Assembly (NCBI RefSeq): GCF_009601165.1
Contig: NZ_WIRE01000001.1
Span: 1,116,001-1,180,000 of the forward strand
Source: Alcanivorax sediminis
Lineage (GTDB): Bacteria; Pseudomonadota; Gammaproteobacteria; Pseudomonadales; Alcanivoracaceae
Direction: 5' to 3'
DNA: 64,000 bases
Positions 24,621 to 32,731 of the stretch are shown one piece after another. The translations under genes and the position numbers were made by a program. The notes below the pieces were generated by a model, which did not search any database, was not told the DNA's origin, and was given only the letters and a program-made list of their open reading frames with translations. The first letter of the stretch is position 1. The number at the start of each line of letters is the position of its first letter.

Positions 24621-25133
24621 ATGTCGAAAAGCGAGTCCGTGTTTGAGCCGCTGGCGGTTGCGGTGCTGACCGTCAGTGATACCCGTACTGCGGAAACCGA
24701 TACCTCCGGTGACCTGCTGGTGGCCCGGGTGCAGGAGGCCGGGCATTCGCTGGCCGCGCGCCAGATCGTCAAGGATGATATCTATCAGCTGCGCAAGGTG
24801 GTGTCGGACTGGATCGCGGATGAGGACATCCAGGTGATCCTGACCACTGGAGGTACAGGTTTTTCCGGTCGTGATTCCACACCGGAAGCTCTGTCCGTGC
24901 TGTTCGACAAGACGATAGAAGGCTTTGGCGAGCTGTTTCGTCAGGTCAGTGTGGAGGATATTGGTACCTCTACGGTTCAGTCCCGCTGTCTGGCGGGCCT
25001 CGCCAACCGCACGGTGATCTTTTGCCTGCCCGGTTCCAACAATGCCTGCGCGACGGGCTGGGACCGGATTATCCGCGAGCAGCTGGATGCCCGTCATCGC
25101 CCCTGTAATTTTGTCGGGCAGGTGCGACGGTGA
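24621..25133 (+). CDS. moaB: Molybdenum cofactor biosynthesis protein B
   Basis: The 170-residue protein is of the MoaB/MogA family, which adenylylates molybdopterin before metal insertion; some MoaB paralogues are inactive. It has LAVAVLTVSDTRTAETDTSGD at the start and TTGGTGFSGRDSTPEA, then LPGSNNACATGWDRII. ATG 24621 has GAGAG upstream. Its TGA overlaps the GTG start of moeA. Confidence 0.92.
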   Translation: MSKSESVFEPLAVAVLTVSDTRTAETDTSGDLLVARVQEAGHSLAARQIVKDDIYQLRKVVSDWIADEDIQVILTTGGTGFSGRDSTPEALSVLFDKTIEGFGELFRQVSVEDIGTSTVQSRCLAGLANRTVIFCLPGSNNACATGWDRIIREQLDARHRPCNFVGQVRR

Positions 25134-26368
25134 GCGCGCCGGTGACGTTGATGCCGGTCAGCGAGGCGCTTGAGCGCCTGCTGGCGGCGGCCAAACCGTT
25201 TCAGGCGGTACAGGATATTGCGCTGATCGACGCTCGTGGCCAGTACCTGGCCAGTGCGGTCCGGGCGAGGGTGGATGTGCCGGCCTTTGATAATGCTGCG
25301 GTGGACGGTGTGGCCCTGCGTTATGCCGATCTGGATGAGCCAGGGTTGACGTTGCCCATGCATTTACGTGTGGCGGCGGGCGATCCGCCCGCTACCTTGA
25401 TGCCGGGCCAGGTGGCTCGCATCTTTACTGGTGCGCCAGTGCCGGCGGGGGCGGATACCGTGATCATGCAGGAAGACTGCGAGATCGCTGACGGGCGCGT
25501 GCGATTGCCCGGGCAAGAGACCGTCCATGCGGGCGATAATATTCGCCCCGCCGGTCAGGATGCCCGTCGGGATGAGACGGTGATGGAGCGTGGGGAGCGA
25601 TTGACGCCGCAATCGGTGGGGTTGATTGCGTCAGTAGGCGAGGCCCGTGTGACGATCAATGCGCCCCGTATTCTGGTGCTGACGACGGGGGACGAGCTGC
25701 AGCCGCCGGAAGAAATGCCGCTGCCAGGAAAAATTTACGACAGCAACGGTCCCCAGCTGGAGCAGCTTCTAATCCAGAGTGGTTTCCCGAATGTACTGCG
25801 GGAGCACCTGCCGGATGACCCGGAGCTGATTCGCAATGCACTGACGCGCTATCTGACTGATCCGCAGCAGCGTCCGGATGTCATCATTTCCACCGGCGGT
25901 GTTTCTGTGGGGGAAGAGGATCACTTGCGGGCGGTGCTGGAGAGCCATGGCAAGCTGGACTTCTGGCGTTTGGCGATCAAGCCGGGCAAGCCCTTCACCT
26001 TTGGCGAGGTGGAAGGCCTCCCGTTCTTCGGCCTGCCGGGTAACCCGTCGGCGGTCCTTGTGTGCTATCTAATGTTGGTGCTGCCCACCTTGCGGCGTTG
26101 TTGTGGTCAGGAAAATGTGCTGCCGCAACCTGTCTCTTTGCCCGTGAAATTTTCCATTGGCAAGGCAGGCAAGCGGCAAGAATATTTGCGCGTCCGCTGT
26201 ACTCCCGGTCATCAGTCGCTGGTGCTGGAAAAACACCCCAATCAGAGTTCCGGGATGCTCAGTTCGGCTGTCTGGGCAGATGGTCTTGCGGTGGTGCCTG
26301 TTGGTGAGGAAGTTTTTCCCGGCGATGAGCTTGATTATTTTTCCTTCGCCGATTTGCTGAATGGGTGA
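25130..26368 (+). CDS. moeA: Molybdopterin molybdenumtransferase
   Basis: The 412-residue MoeA inserts molybdenum into adenylylated molybdopterin. Seen are the N-terminal region VPAFDNAAVDGVALRYAD, VARIFTGAPVPAGADTVIMQED, the central domain TTGDEL and IISTGGVSVGEEDHLR, LAIKPGKPFTFGEVEG and FGLPGNPSAVLVCY. The start is GTG at 25130, overlapping the moaB stop. moaA at 45257 supplies an earlier step; moaC, moaD, moaE and mobA are not in the window. Confidence 0.94.
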   Translation: MSAPVTLMPVSEALERLLAAAKPFQAVQDIALIDARGQYLASAVRARVDVPAFDNAAVDGVALRYADLDEPGLTLPMHLRVAAGDPPATLMPGQVARIFTGAPVPAGADTVIMQEDCEIADGRVRLPGQETVHAGDNIRPAGQDARRDETVMERGERLTPQSVGLIASVGEARVTINAPRILVLTTGDELQPPEEMPLPGKIYDSNGPQLEQLLIQSGFPNVLREHLPDDPELIRNALTRYLTDPQQRPDVIISTGGVSVGEEDHLRAVLESHGKLDFWRLAIKPGKPFTFGEVEGLPFFGLPGNPSAVLVCYLMLVLPTLRRCCGQENVLPQPVSLPVKFSIGKAGKRQEYLRVRCTPGHQSLVLEKHPNQSSGMLSSAVWADGLAVVPVGEEVFPGDELDYFSFADLLNG

Positions 26369-26631
26369 CGCAGGGTTTTACTGACCGGGTGGGCGACCAA
26401 TGATCTGCCCGATCGTCACGGGCTTGTTTTGCCATTCCATTCAACCGCTATTTTTTACGCTTCATCTGGCAGCGGCCCCGTTTTATCTGAGTACAACGCT
26501 ATTTGACGCACTTTTGACGTCTCGGGGACGAGCCTCAGACTGTAAATAGCAGTCTGATTGGCGAGACCTGATGGCGCAGCGTTTGCAGTGGCCTCGTTTG
26601 ATAACAAGGAAAAAATATGAGGTGACTGAAG

Positions 26632-27162
26632 ATGAAAGGTACGATTACGCGTTGTGCTAAAGAGCTTGTCGAGTCTCAATTTGGTCCCGAACAATGGCAG
26701 GCGATTCTGGAGGATGCACAGGTAGACGAGGAGACTCGATACCGGCTCGCTTATCCGACGACCGATATTGACGACAGCATGGCCACGGAGATTCTTCGCT
26801 CCACCGGTACTGTTTTGGGGCTCACCCCGGAGCAGGTGGCAGATGCCTTTGGCGAGCATTGGTGTTGTGTGTACGCGCCCAAAATCTACTCCAGCATTAT
26901 CGCCAAGTTTAACTCTGCCAAAGAAATGATTCTGGGGATGGATAGAATCCATGTGCAGATGACTGCGACCATCCGCAACGCACGCCCCCCTCGGTTTGAT
27001 TATCAATGGAAGGATGAGCGGACCCTGATCGTGACCTATAAGTCTTTCAGGGGCATGGTTGACATCTACCGCGGGCTCGTACTCGGTGTCGGCAAGTTGT
27101 TCAATGAACCCCTCAGAGCAAGAAAGCTGGATAACACACAGGTTGAAATTGTGTTTGGCTAG
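26632..27162 (+). CDS. Stand-alone H-NOX haem nitric-oxide/oxygen-binding protein
   Basis: The 176-residue protein fits the H-NOX (HNOB) domain alone. The proximal haem ligand is His107 in MDRIHVQM, and the haem-propionate motif YxSxR is Tyr136-Ser138-Arg140 (YKSFR), followed by the conserved Gly-rich tail. H-NOX proteins sense NO and usually control a histidine kinase or diguanylate cyclase in the same operon; none is adjacent here. The ATG is preceded by GAGGTG. No obvious NO-responsive operator was recognised in the 263 bases upstream, which contain no gene. Confidence 0.85.
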   Translation: MKGTITRCAKELVESQFGPEQWQAILEDAQVDEETRYRLAYPTTDIDDSMATEILRSTGTVLGLTPEQVADAFGEHWCCVYAPKIYSSIIAKFNSAKEMILGMDRIHVQMTATIRNARPPRFDYQWKDERTLIVTYKSFRGMVDIYRGLVLGVGKLFNEPLRARKLDNTQVEIVFG

Positions 27163-27303
27163 CCTTATCGATGCGGGCAGCATCGCTGCCCTGCATGTCG
27201 TTTGAAGGATCTGCGTTCCCCTTGAAGTGGTGACTGATTACCGGCAACCCGTTGCTGCTGTGATTCCGTTATAATTGCCGTCCACTTTTTCAGGAACCGG
27301 ATT

Positions 27304-27885
27304 ATGACGATTGAATCTGCCTTATTGGCTCGCGCGGATTCCCGCTGCGAACTCTGTGGCGCGGGTGAGGCCCTGTCGGTCTACCCCGTCCCGCCTGCCT
27401 CAGATGGGTCTGAGGCTCAGTCCGCCCTGCTGTGCGAAACGTGCCAGTATCAGATTGATCACCCCGGTAATGAAGACGCTAACCACTGGCGCTGCCTGAA
27501 TGACAGCATGTGGAGTCAACAGCCGGCTGTACAAGTGCTGGCCTGGCGCATGTTGACGCGACTGCGCGCAGAGGGCTGGCCCCAGGACCTGCTCGACATG
27601 TTGTATCTGGAAGACGATGTGCTTGAGTGGGCCAAGGCCACTGGTGAAGGGGCGGTGGAAGAGCAGGGCGTGGTGCATCGCGACTGCAATGGCGCTGTGC
27701 TGGAAGCGGGTGATGCAGTAACTCTGATCAAGGATCTGAACGTGAAAGGCGCCAACTTTACTGCCAAGCGCGGCACGCCGGTGCGCAACATTTCCCTGGT
27801 TCAGGATAACCCTGAGCAAATCGAAGGCCGTGTCGAGGGCCAACGTATCGTTATCCTTACCCAGTACGTGAAGAAGAACGGATGA
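27304..27885 (+). CDS. PhnA/YjdM-family zinc-ribbon protein
   Basis: The 193-residue protein has an N-terminal zinc ribbon (SRCELCGAG and LLCETCQY), then the PhnA C-terminal domain: VHRDCNGAVLEAGDAVTLIKDLNVKGANFTAKRGTPVRNI and VILTQYVKKNG. The family was named from a phosphonate locus, but its role is unclear. It overlaps cobU by four bases, an unusual partner, perhaps only through shared transcription. Confidence 0.88.
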   Translation: MTIESALLARADSRCELCGAGEALSVYPVPPASDGSEAQSALLCETCQYQIDHPGNEDANHWRCLNDSMWSQQPAVQVLAWRMLTRLRAEGWPQDLLDMLYLEDDVLEWAKATGEGAVEEQGVVHRDCNGAVLEAGDAVTLIKDLNVKGANFTAKRGTPVRNISLVQDNPEQIEGRVEGQRIVILTQYVKKNG

Positions 27886-28400
27886 CGGCGACACTGGTGC
27901 TCGGTGGCATTCGTTCCGGTAAAAGTGCATTGGCTGAGAAGCTGGCGCAGGAGAAGGATGGTCCGGTTGTGTATGTGGCAACAGCGACCATTGAGGATGT
28001 CGAAATGCAGGAGCGGGTGCGGTTGCACCGCCTGCAAAGGCCGTCGCAGTGGTGGCTGGAAGAGGAACCTTTGGCGCTGGGAAGTGTGTTGCGCCGCAAA
28101 GCGCTCATGAACCCTGTGCCGAATTTGCTGATTGATTGCATGAGCCTTTGGGTCAGCAACCTGCTGCACGCAGGAGACGATGTTTTTAATCGTGAAAGGG
28201 ATGGCTTCCTCACCTCGCTGGTTCGTTACCCTGGTGAGGTGGTGATTGTCAGTAATGAGGTGGGGCTGGGCATCATTGGCATGGACCCGCTCACCCGGCG
28301 TTTTGCGGATGAGTTGGGTTGGTTGAATCAGGCGTTGGCCAAGCGTTGTGACAAGGTGGTGTTGTCCATTGCCGGTATTGCTCAGACGCTGAAGGGGTAG
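27882..28400 (+). CDS. cobU: Bifunctional adenosylcobinamide kinase/guanylyltransferase
   Basis: The 172-residue enzyme phosphorylates adenosylcobinamide and then transfers GMP, making the activated cobinamide for lower-loop attachment. P-loop GGIRSGKSA is near residues 9-17; LIDCMSLWVSNLL and VIVSNEVGLGIIGMDPLTRRFADELG are family hallmarks. The ATG overlaps the PhnA-like stop. It converges with cobC; cobS, its usual partner, is absent from the intergenic space. Confidence 0.93.
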   Translation: MTATLVLGGIRSGKSALAEKLAQEKDGPVVYVATATIEDVEMQERVRLHRLQRPSQWWLEEEPLALGSVLRRKALMNPVPNLLIDCMSLWVSNLLHAGDDVFNRERDGFLTSLVRYPGEVVIVSNEVGLGIIGMDPLTRRFADELGWLNQALAKRCDKVVLSIAGIAQTLKG

Positions 28401-28422
28401 CGCTCCTTTCTGCCAGTAAGCC

Positions 28423-28454
28423 GCTGTAGGAGGCTGCCTGCAGGCGATTCGAGC
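28423..28454. repeat. REP-like half element
   Basis: CTGTAGGAGGCTGCCTGCAG then GCGATTCGAGC resembles half of a REP palindrome and directly precedes the heptamer element. A related fragment may lie at 28580-28630. Confidence 0.5.
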
Positions 28455-28459
28455 ATAGG

Positions 28460-28566
28460 CGAGTAACGAGTCTCGAGTTACGAGAAGCGAGTTTCGAAAA
28501 CCAACACATCAACCCCTGAAGTTTTTCGGTTTTTGCCTTTCGCAACTCGAAACTCGTTACTCGCTG
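28460..28566. repeat. Palindromic heptamer element with six-unit left arm
   Basis: Units CGAGTAA, CGAGTCT, CGAGTTA, CGAGAAG, CGAGTTT, CGAAAAC span 28460-28501. The right arm (about 28529-28566), TTGCCTTTCGCAACTCGAAA and CTCGTTACTCG, is inverse. It lies between convergent cobU and cobC. Confidence 0.88.
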
Positions 28567-28636
28567 GTGATCATTTCGCGCCTCACTGGGCGAAGCGTAG
28601 GTGCGCAGCAAATAAACGGCGCTCCTGCGAAAAATC

Positions 28637-29233
28637 CTACCCGTGTTTCACCAGGCAACTCAGTGTGCCAAATTCGGTTTGGTCCAGCCGCACCTGTGAA
28701 CGGCAGGCGAAGGGAATCTGGAAGCCTGCCATGGCATTGCTGGGGGTTAGGCCCAGTACATGGCCGAGCACCATGCGGATCACACCACCGTGGCACACCA
28801 ACAGCACTTTTTTTCCTGCCATTTGCTTGCTCCAGTGCAGCCATGCGTCACCAATACGCTGGTGAAAAGCTTGCACCGTTTCCGCATTGGGTGGCGGGAA
28901 ATTTTCGGCATCGCGCCAGAAGTTCGCCTGATGATCGCCGTATTCCTGTTCCACCTGTTCCCGGGTTTTACCTTCCCAGTCACCGAAACAGATTTCCTTG
29001 AAGCCCTCCGCGATGGTGACGGGCAAGTTCATCTGTTCAGCCAGCTCGTGGGCGAATTCCCGACACCTCAGTAGTGGTGAGGTGAGGATGTGATCCCATT
29101 GCTCGCCCTTGCTGATGGCGCTGCGCATCTGTTGCCAACCCTGTTCACTGAGCGGGTCATCACGATGGCCGCGGTACTTGTGCCCTCCAGCGGGCTCTCC
29201 GTGGCGAATCAGATCGAAAAAGGTGGTCGTCAT
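28637..29233 (-). CDS. cobC: Alpha-ribazole phosphatase-type histidine phosphatase
   Basis: The 198-residue protein has the phosphoglycerate-mutase-like catalytic motif DLIRHGEPAGG with the phospho-His, SPLLRCREFA, EICFGDWEGK and the second His in VCHGGVIR. It lies directly downstream of cobT, so it is called the phosphatase that acts on alpha-ribazole phosphate or adenosylcobalamin phosphate. ATG 29233, with AGGTAAG upstream, replaces the longer frame. The assignment to cobalamin rests on context. Confidence 0.87.
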   Translation of the reverse strand: MTTTFFDLIRHGEPAGGHKYRGHRDDPLSEQGWQQMRSAISKGEQWDHILTSPLLRCREFAHELAEQMNLPVTIAEGFKEICFGDWEGKTREQVEQEYGDHQANFWRDAENFPPPNAETVQAFHQRIGDAWLHWSKQMAGKKVLLVCHGGVIRMVLGHVLGLTPSNAMAGFQIPFACRSQVRLDQTEFGTLSCLVKHG

Positions 29234-29237
29234 GGTC

Positions 29238-30293
29238 TTACCTGTCTGCGTTACTGACGCCGGCATCGGCGAACGTGGCCATCTGGTTGTGCAGGGCGCA
29301 GGCACTGCGGATCAGGGGCACGGCTACGGCGGCGCCGCTACCTTCCCCCAGCCGCATGCCCAAATCCAGTAACGGTTGTGCATCCAGGGCGGCCAGTACC
29401 CGTCGATGGCCGGGTTCTTGCGAACGGTGCGCAAACAGCAGCCAGTCCGCCAACTCCGGGCGCAATCGAACTGCCGCGAGAGCCGCAACGGAAACAATAA
29501 AGCCATCCACCAGTACTGGAATGCCGCGCACGGCGCAGCCGATGAACGCCCCGGCGATGGCGGCAATTTCGAACCCCCCGAGTGAGGCCAGGCAAGCCAG
29601 AGGCTCAGGGTTGTCGCCGTGGCGTGACAGTGCCTGCGCGATGACATGCATCTTGTGCTGAACGCCCTGATTGTCCAGTCCGGTCCCCGGCCCGGCCAGT
29701 TCATCGGGCGCGGCCCCCAGGAGGGCACAGGCCAGCGCGCTGGCGCTGGTGGTGTTGCCAATGCCCATCTCGCCAGCGATAAAAAGCTGGCTGTGCTGGT
29801 CTGCGGCGCGCCGGGCGGCATCGTCGCCGGCCTGTAGCGCCAGCTGAAGCTGAGATTCCGACATGGCCGCTTGCCTGGCAAGGTTGGCTGTGCCTGCGCC
29901 AACCTGCGCATCGATGACGCCTTCCGCGAGCGGCGGAGGTGTGGCGGTTCCCAGGTTGATGACTTCCAGTCCGGCATTCAGCTCACGAGCCATGACGCTG
30001 ATGGCGGCGCCACCGGTAACAAAGTTGGCAATCATCTGCCCGGTAACCGCCTGGGGAAACAGGGAGACCCCTTCTTCGCAGACGCCATGGTCGGCAGCAA
30101 AGACAGCAATACTGATCCGGTCAGCAGCGGGGGTGGCGGTTTGCTGGAGTGCAGCCAGGGTAATGGCCAGTTGCTCCAGTTGCCCGAGCGAGCCCGCTGG
30201 TTTGGTGAGCTGGGCCTGATGGTCCATTGCTGCCTGGCGGAAAGACAGGCTGGGCTGGGCAATAAGGTTTTGCCAGGGAAATTGCGTGTTCAA
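29238..30293 (-). CDS. cobT: Nicotinate-nucleotide--dimethylbenzimidazole phosphoribosyltransferase
   Basis: The 351-residue enzyme makes alpha-ribazole phosphate, the cobalamin lower ligand. It has [62 protein letters not shown] and [13 protein letters not shown] with the catalytic Glu. No ATG gives a full-length start; TTG 30293, with GGGAG seven bases upstream, gives the normal length. The divergent cbiB starts 111 bases away, so the two may share a control region. Confidence 0.92.
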   Translation of the reverse strand: MNTQFPWQNLIAQPSLSFRQAAMDHQAQLTKPAGSLGQLEQLAITLAALQQTATPAADRISIAVFAADHGVCEEGVSLFPQAVTGQMIANFVTGGAAISVMARELNAGLEVINLGTATPPPLAEGVIDAQVGAGTANLARQAAMSESQLQLALQAGDDAARRAADQHSQLFIAGEMGIGNTTSASALACALLGAAPDELAGPGTGLDNQGVQHKMHVIAQALSRHGDNPEPLACLASLGGFEIAAIAGAFIGCAVRGIPVLVDGFIVSVAALAAVRLRPELADWLLFAHRSQEPGHRRVLAALDAQPLLDLGMRLGEGSGAAVAVPLIRSACALHNQMATFADAGVSNADR

Positions 30294-30404
30294 GACGGGC
30301 TCCCGAAATCGGTGCTGGGCTGGAAAGCGGCAAATCCTCTGCCCACGGTGGTGGAGTGTCAAGTACACTGCCCGGCGTTTAACGCCAATCTGTCAGGAAA
30401 CGTT

Positions 30405-31322
30405 GTGCCTTTATCCCTGCTCTCTGCCGCGCTGGCGGCCCTGCTGCTTGATGCCCTGCTGGGTGAGCCACGGCGTGCGCATCCGCTGGTGCTGGTGGGG
30501 CGGCTTGCTGCATGGCTGGAGCAACGGGGCAATCGCGAGGGTGGCAGTGTGCTGGCGGGGGGTGTGGCATTGCTGCTGGTGATCTTGCCGATCCTGTCGC
30601 TGCTGGTGTGGCTGTTGGCAGGGTTGCCCGAGTGGGCTGGCTGGGGCGTGCAGGCCATTGGCTTGTGGCTGGTGATTGGGGCCCGCAGCCTGGTTGAGCA
30701 CGGGCGTGCAGTGGAGCAGCCGCTCATGGCGGGCGACGTGGAAACGGCCCGGCAGCGGGTGGCGTGGATCGTGAGTCGGGATTGCGAAGCACTGGATGAC
30801 GAGGGGATCGCGAAAGCAGCCACGGAATCGGTACTGGAAAACGGTGCCGATGCGATCTTCGCCTCCCTGTTCTGGTTTCTGGTGGCAGGCTTGCCCGGGG
30901 CGGTGCTGCACCGGTTGGTCAATACGCTGGATGCCATGTGGGGTTATCGCACCGCGCGATTTGAGCGGTTTGGCAAGGTGGCGGCACGGCTGGATGATCT
31001 GCTGGGCTGGCTACCGGCCCGTTTGACCGCGCTGAGCTATGCCCTGTGCGGTCATTTTTCTGCCGCTTTGCGGTGCTGGCGGCAGCAGGCCTCAGGCTGT
31101 GACAGCCCTAATGCAGGCCCGGTGATGGCGGCAGGGGCGGGTGCGCTGCAAGTGCGGCTGGGCGGTGTGACCCGTTATCACGGCCGGTGGAAGGAGAAGC
31201 CGGAGCTGGGGGAAGGACAGCAGGCCAGCGCACACGCCATTGGTGCCGCCATCCGGCTGATTCACCGCAGCCTGCTACTGTGGATAGCCATCATGATGCT
31301 GCTGCTGGTGGCTGGAGCATGA
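30405..31322 (+). CDS. cbiB: Adenosylcobinamide-phosphate synthase
   Basis: The 305-residue inner-membrane protein attaches aminopropanol (phosphate) to adenosylcobyric acid. It has LLLDALLGEPRRAHPLVLVGRL at the start, IVSRDCEALDDEGIAKAATESVLENGADA, NTLDAMWGYRTARFERFGKVAARLDD and a C-terminal membrane helix, as in CbiB/CobD. The start is GTG 30405 with AGGAAA five bases upstream; a long open frame upstream to 29871 is antisense to cobT and not used. Its stop overlaps the decarboxylase start. Confidence 0.92.
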   Translation: MPLSLLSAALAALLLDALLGEPRRAHPLVLVGRLAAWLEQRGNREGGSVLAGGVALLLVILPILSLLVWLLAGLPEWAGWGVQAIGLWLVIGARSLVEHGRAVEQPLMAGDVETARQRVAWIVSRDCEALDDEGIAKAATESVLENGADAIFASLFWFLVAGLPGAVLHRLVNTLDAMWGYRTARFERFGKVAARLDDLLGWLPARLTALSYALCGHFSAALRCWRQQASGCDSPNAGPVMAAGAGALQVRLGGVTRYHGRWKEKPELGEGQQASAHAIGAAIRLIHRSLLLWIAIMMLLLVAGA

Positions 31323-32314
31323 GTATGCAGGCGAACAATCAGCATGGTGGTCGTCTCAATGTGGCCGTCAGGCGTTGGGGAATTCCCCGTCATGACTGGC
31401 TGGACCTGTCCACGGGTATCAGTCCCTGGAGCTGGCCGGTCCCCCCTGTGCCGGAGGCGGTGTGGCAGCGGTTGCCGGAAGAGGACGATGGGCTGATGAC
31501 GAGATGCCGATCGGTGTTTTCCCTTCCGGAGGAGGTCGGTTGTCTGCCGGTGCCGGGCAGTCAGATGGCGTTGCAGAATCTGCCCCGACTTCGTTCGCCC
31601 AGCCGGGTGGGTGTGCCCGCCCCGGGCTATGCTGAGCATGCTCTGGCCTGGTCTCGCTACGGCCATCAGGTAGTGGCACTGGCCGAGTCGGAAGTGGACG
31701 CTGCGCTGGATTCTCTGGATGTGCTGGTGTGCATCAACCCGAACAACCCCACCGGTACGCTCATTGCCGCAGAGACCCTGCTGCGCTGGCATGACCAGTT
31801 AAGCCGTCGGGGAGGCTGGCTGGTGGTGGATGAAGCCTTTCTGGATGCCAGTGAAGGGGCGTCTGTGGCGGCGCATTGCAACCGGCCGGGGTTGCTGGTG
31901 CTTCGTTCACTGGGCAAGTTCTATGGTCTCGCCGGGCTGCGCGCAGGCCTGCTTCTCGGGCAGCCTGCCTTGTGCGAGCAAATGCACGAATTGCTGGGCC
32001 CTTGGGCAATCAGCCACCCGGCCCGTTACCTGATGGGCGCGGCACTGGCAGATAAGGACTGGCAGCAAATGCAAAAGGCGCGGCTGCGACAGGCCCGGCA
32101 GCGGTTGACCGTGTTGCTGGCTGAGGCCGGCATGCCGCCATTGGGTGCGTGCGATCTGTTTGCCTGGTGCCCCTTGCCAGAGGCATCCCGTCGTATGGCG
32201 ATACTGGCGCGCCAGGGGATCCTGGTGCGTGAATTCATGCAGCCTGCGGCGCTGCGTATTGGTTTACCGGCAAGCGAAGACGATTGGCAGCGGCTCAGCC
32301 ATGCGTTGTTCTGA
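31319..32314 (+). CDS. L-threonine-O-3-phosphate decarboxylase-type aminotransferase (CobC/CobD)
   Basis: The 331-residue PLP enzyme of fold type I supplies (R)-1-amino-2-propanol phosphate for cobalamin. Seen are HGGRLNVAVRRWGIP and LDLSTGISPWSWP at the N-terminus, INPNNPTGT, VVDEAFLD and the PLP lysine in RSLGKFYGLAGLRAG. The C-terminal LRIGLP carries the substrate Arg. Named cobC in Pseudomonas usage and cobD in Salmonella usage, so no symbol is given. The ATG overlaps the cbiB stop; ATG 31325 is a second choice. Confidence 0.9.
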   Translation: MSMQANNQHGGRLNVAVRRWGIPRHDWLDLSTGISPWSWPVPPVPEAVWQRLPEEDDGLMTRCRSVFSLPEEVGCLPVPGSQMALQNLPRLRSPSRVGVPAPGYAEHALAWSRYGHQVVALAESEVDAALDSLDVLVCINPNNPTGTLIAAETLLRWHDQLSRRGGWLVVDEAFLDASEGASVAAHCNRPGLLVLRSLGKFYGLAGLRAGLLLGQPALCEQMHELLGPWAISHPARYLMGAALADKDWQQMQKARLRQARQRLTVLLAEAGMPPLGACDLFAWCPLPEASRRMAILARQGILVREFMQPAALRIGLPASEDDWQRLSHALF

Positions 32315-32410
32315 GGCGCCATCGTCAGATTCATGACAACTTGAGCGCTGCTCATAATGGGCGATAGTGTTTGCCAAACCCCCTCACCATTGGTAGTTTC
32401 GCGCCACCTT

Positions 32411-32606
32411 TTCGGTGCCTGCCCTGAACACGGGGCAGGTTAAACGGGAAGTCGGTGATCCCTGATGTTTTCTGGAAGAATCCGACGCTGCCCCCGCAAC
32501 GGTGATTGAGTCAACGACAGTCGAAGTGCCACTGTGCTTTTGCATGGGAAGGTGGCTGTCGAGAGGTGATGGTGTACCTCGCTCATCAGCCCGGAGACCG
32601 GCCGAA
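32411..32606 (+). promoter_or_regulatory. Cobalamin riboswitch upstream of btuB
   Basis: The 417-base gap before btuB holds the ordered conserved blocks of a cobalamin riboswitch: GGTGCCTGCC (32414), AGGTTAAACGGGAAGTCGGTG-like core (about 32438-32457), AATCCGACGCTGCCCCCGCA (about 32479) with ACGGTGA, GGGAAGGTGG, and a B12 box GCCCGGAGACCGGCC (32589-32603). About 125 bases separate the B12 box from the btuB ATG; this stretch has no gene. High adenosylcobalamin is expected to repress btuB and probably the operon. Confidence 0.93.
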
Positions 32607-32731
32607 TGGGAACCAGGCGTTGCGGCGGGCGATGGCGGGGTGCGATGGTGCGTTCTGCGCTGCCCCCGAGTTGTGTCCGCTGCAGCTAAATCCATGCTGT
32701 GCGGGTGGGCACGGCAAAGGGGATCACATCC

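Noticed and set aside
26369..26631. NO-responsive operator (NsrR or NorR type) before the H-NOX gene
   Set aside because: No matching dyad was found by eye.
26455..27183. 242-residue minus-strand frame opposite the H-NOX gene
   Set aside because: The plus-strand frame has the full H-NOX motifs and a ribosome-binding site; the minus frame shows none.
29871..30404. N-terminal extension of cbiB
   Set aside because: It is antisense to cobT; GTG 30405 has its own ribosome-binding site and gives the normal CbiB length.
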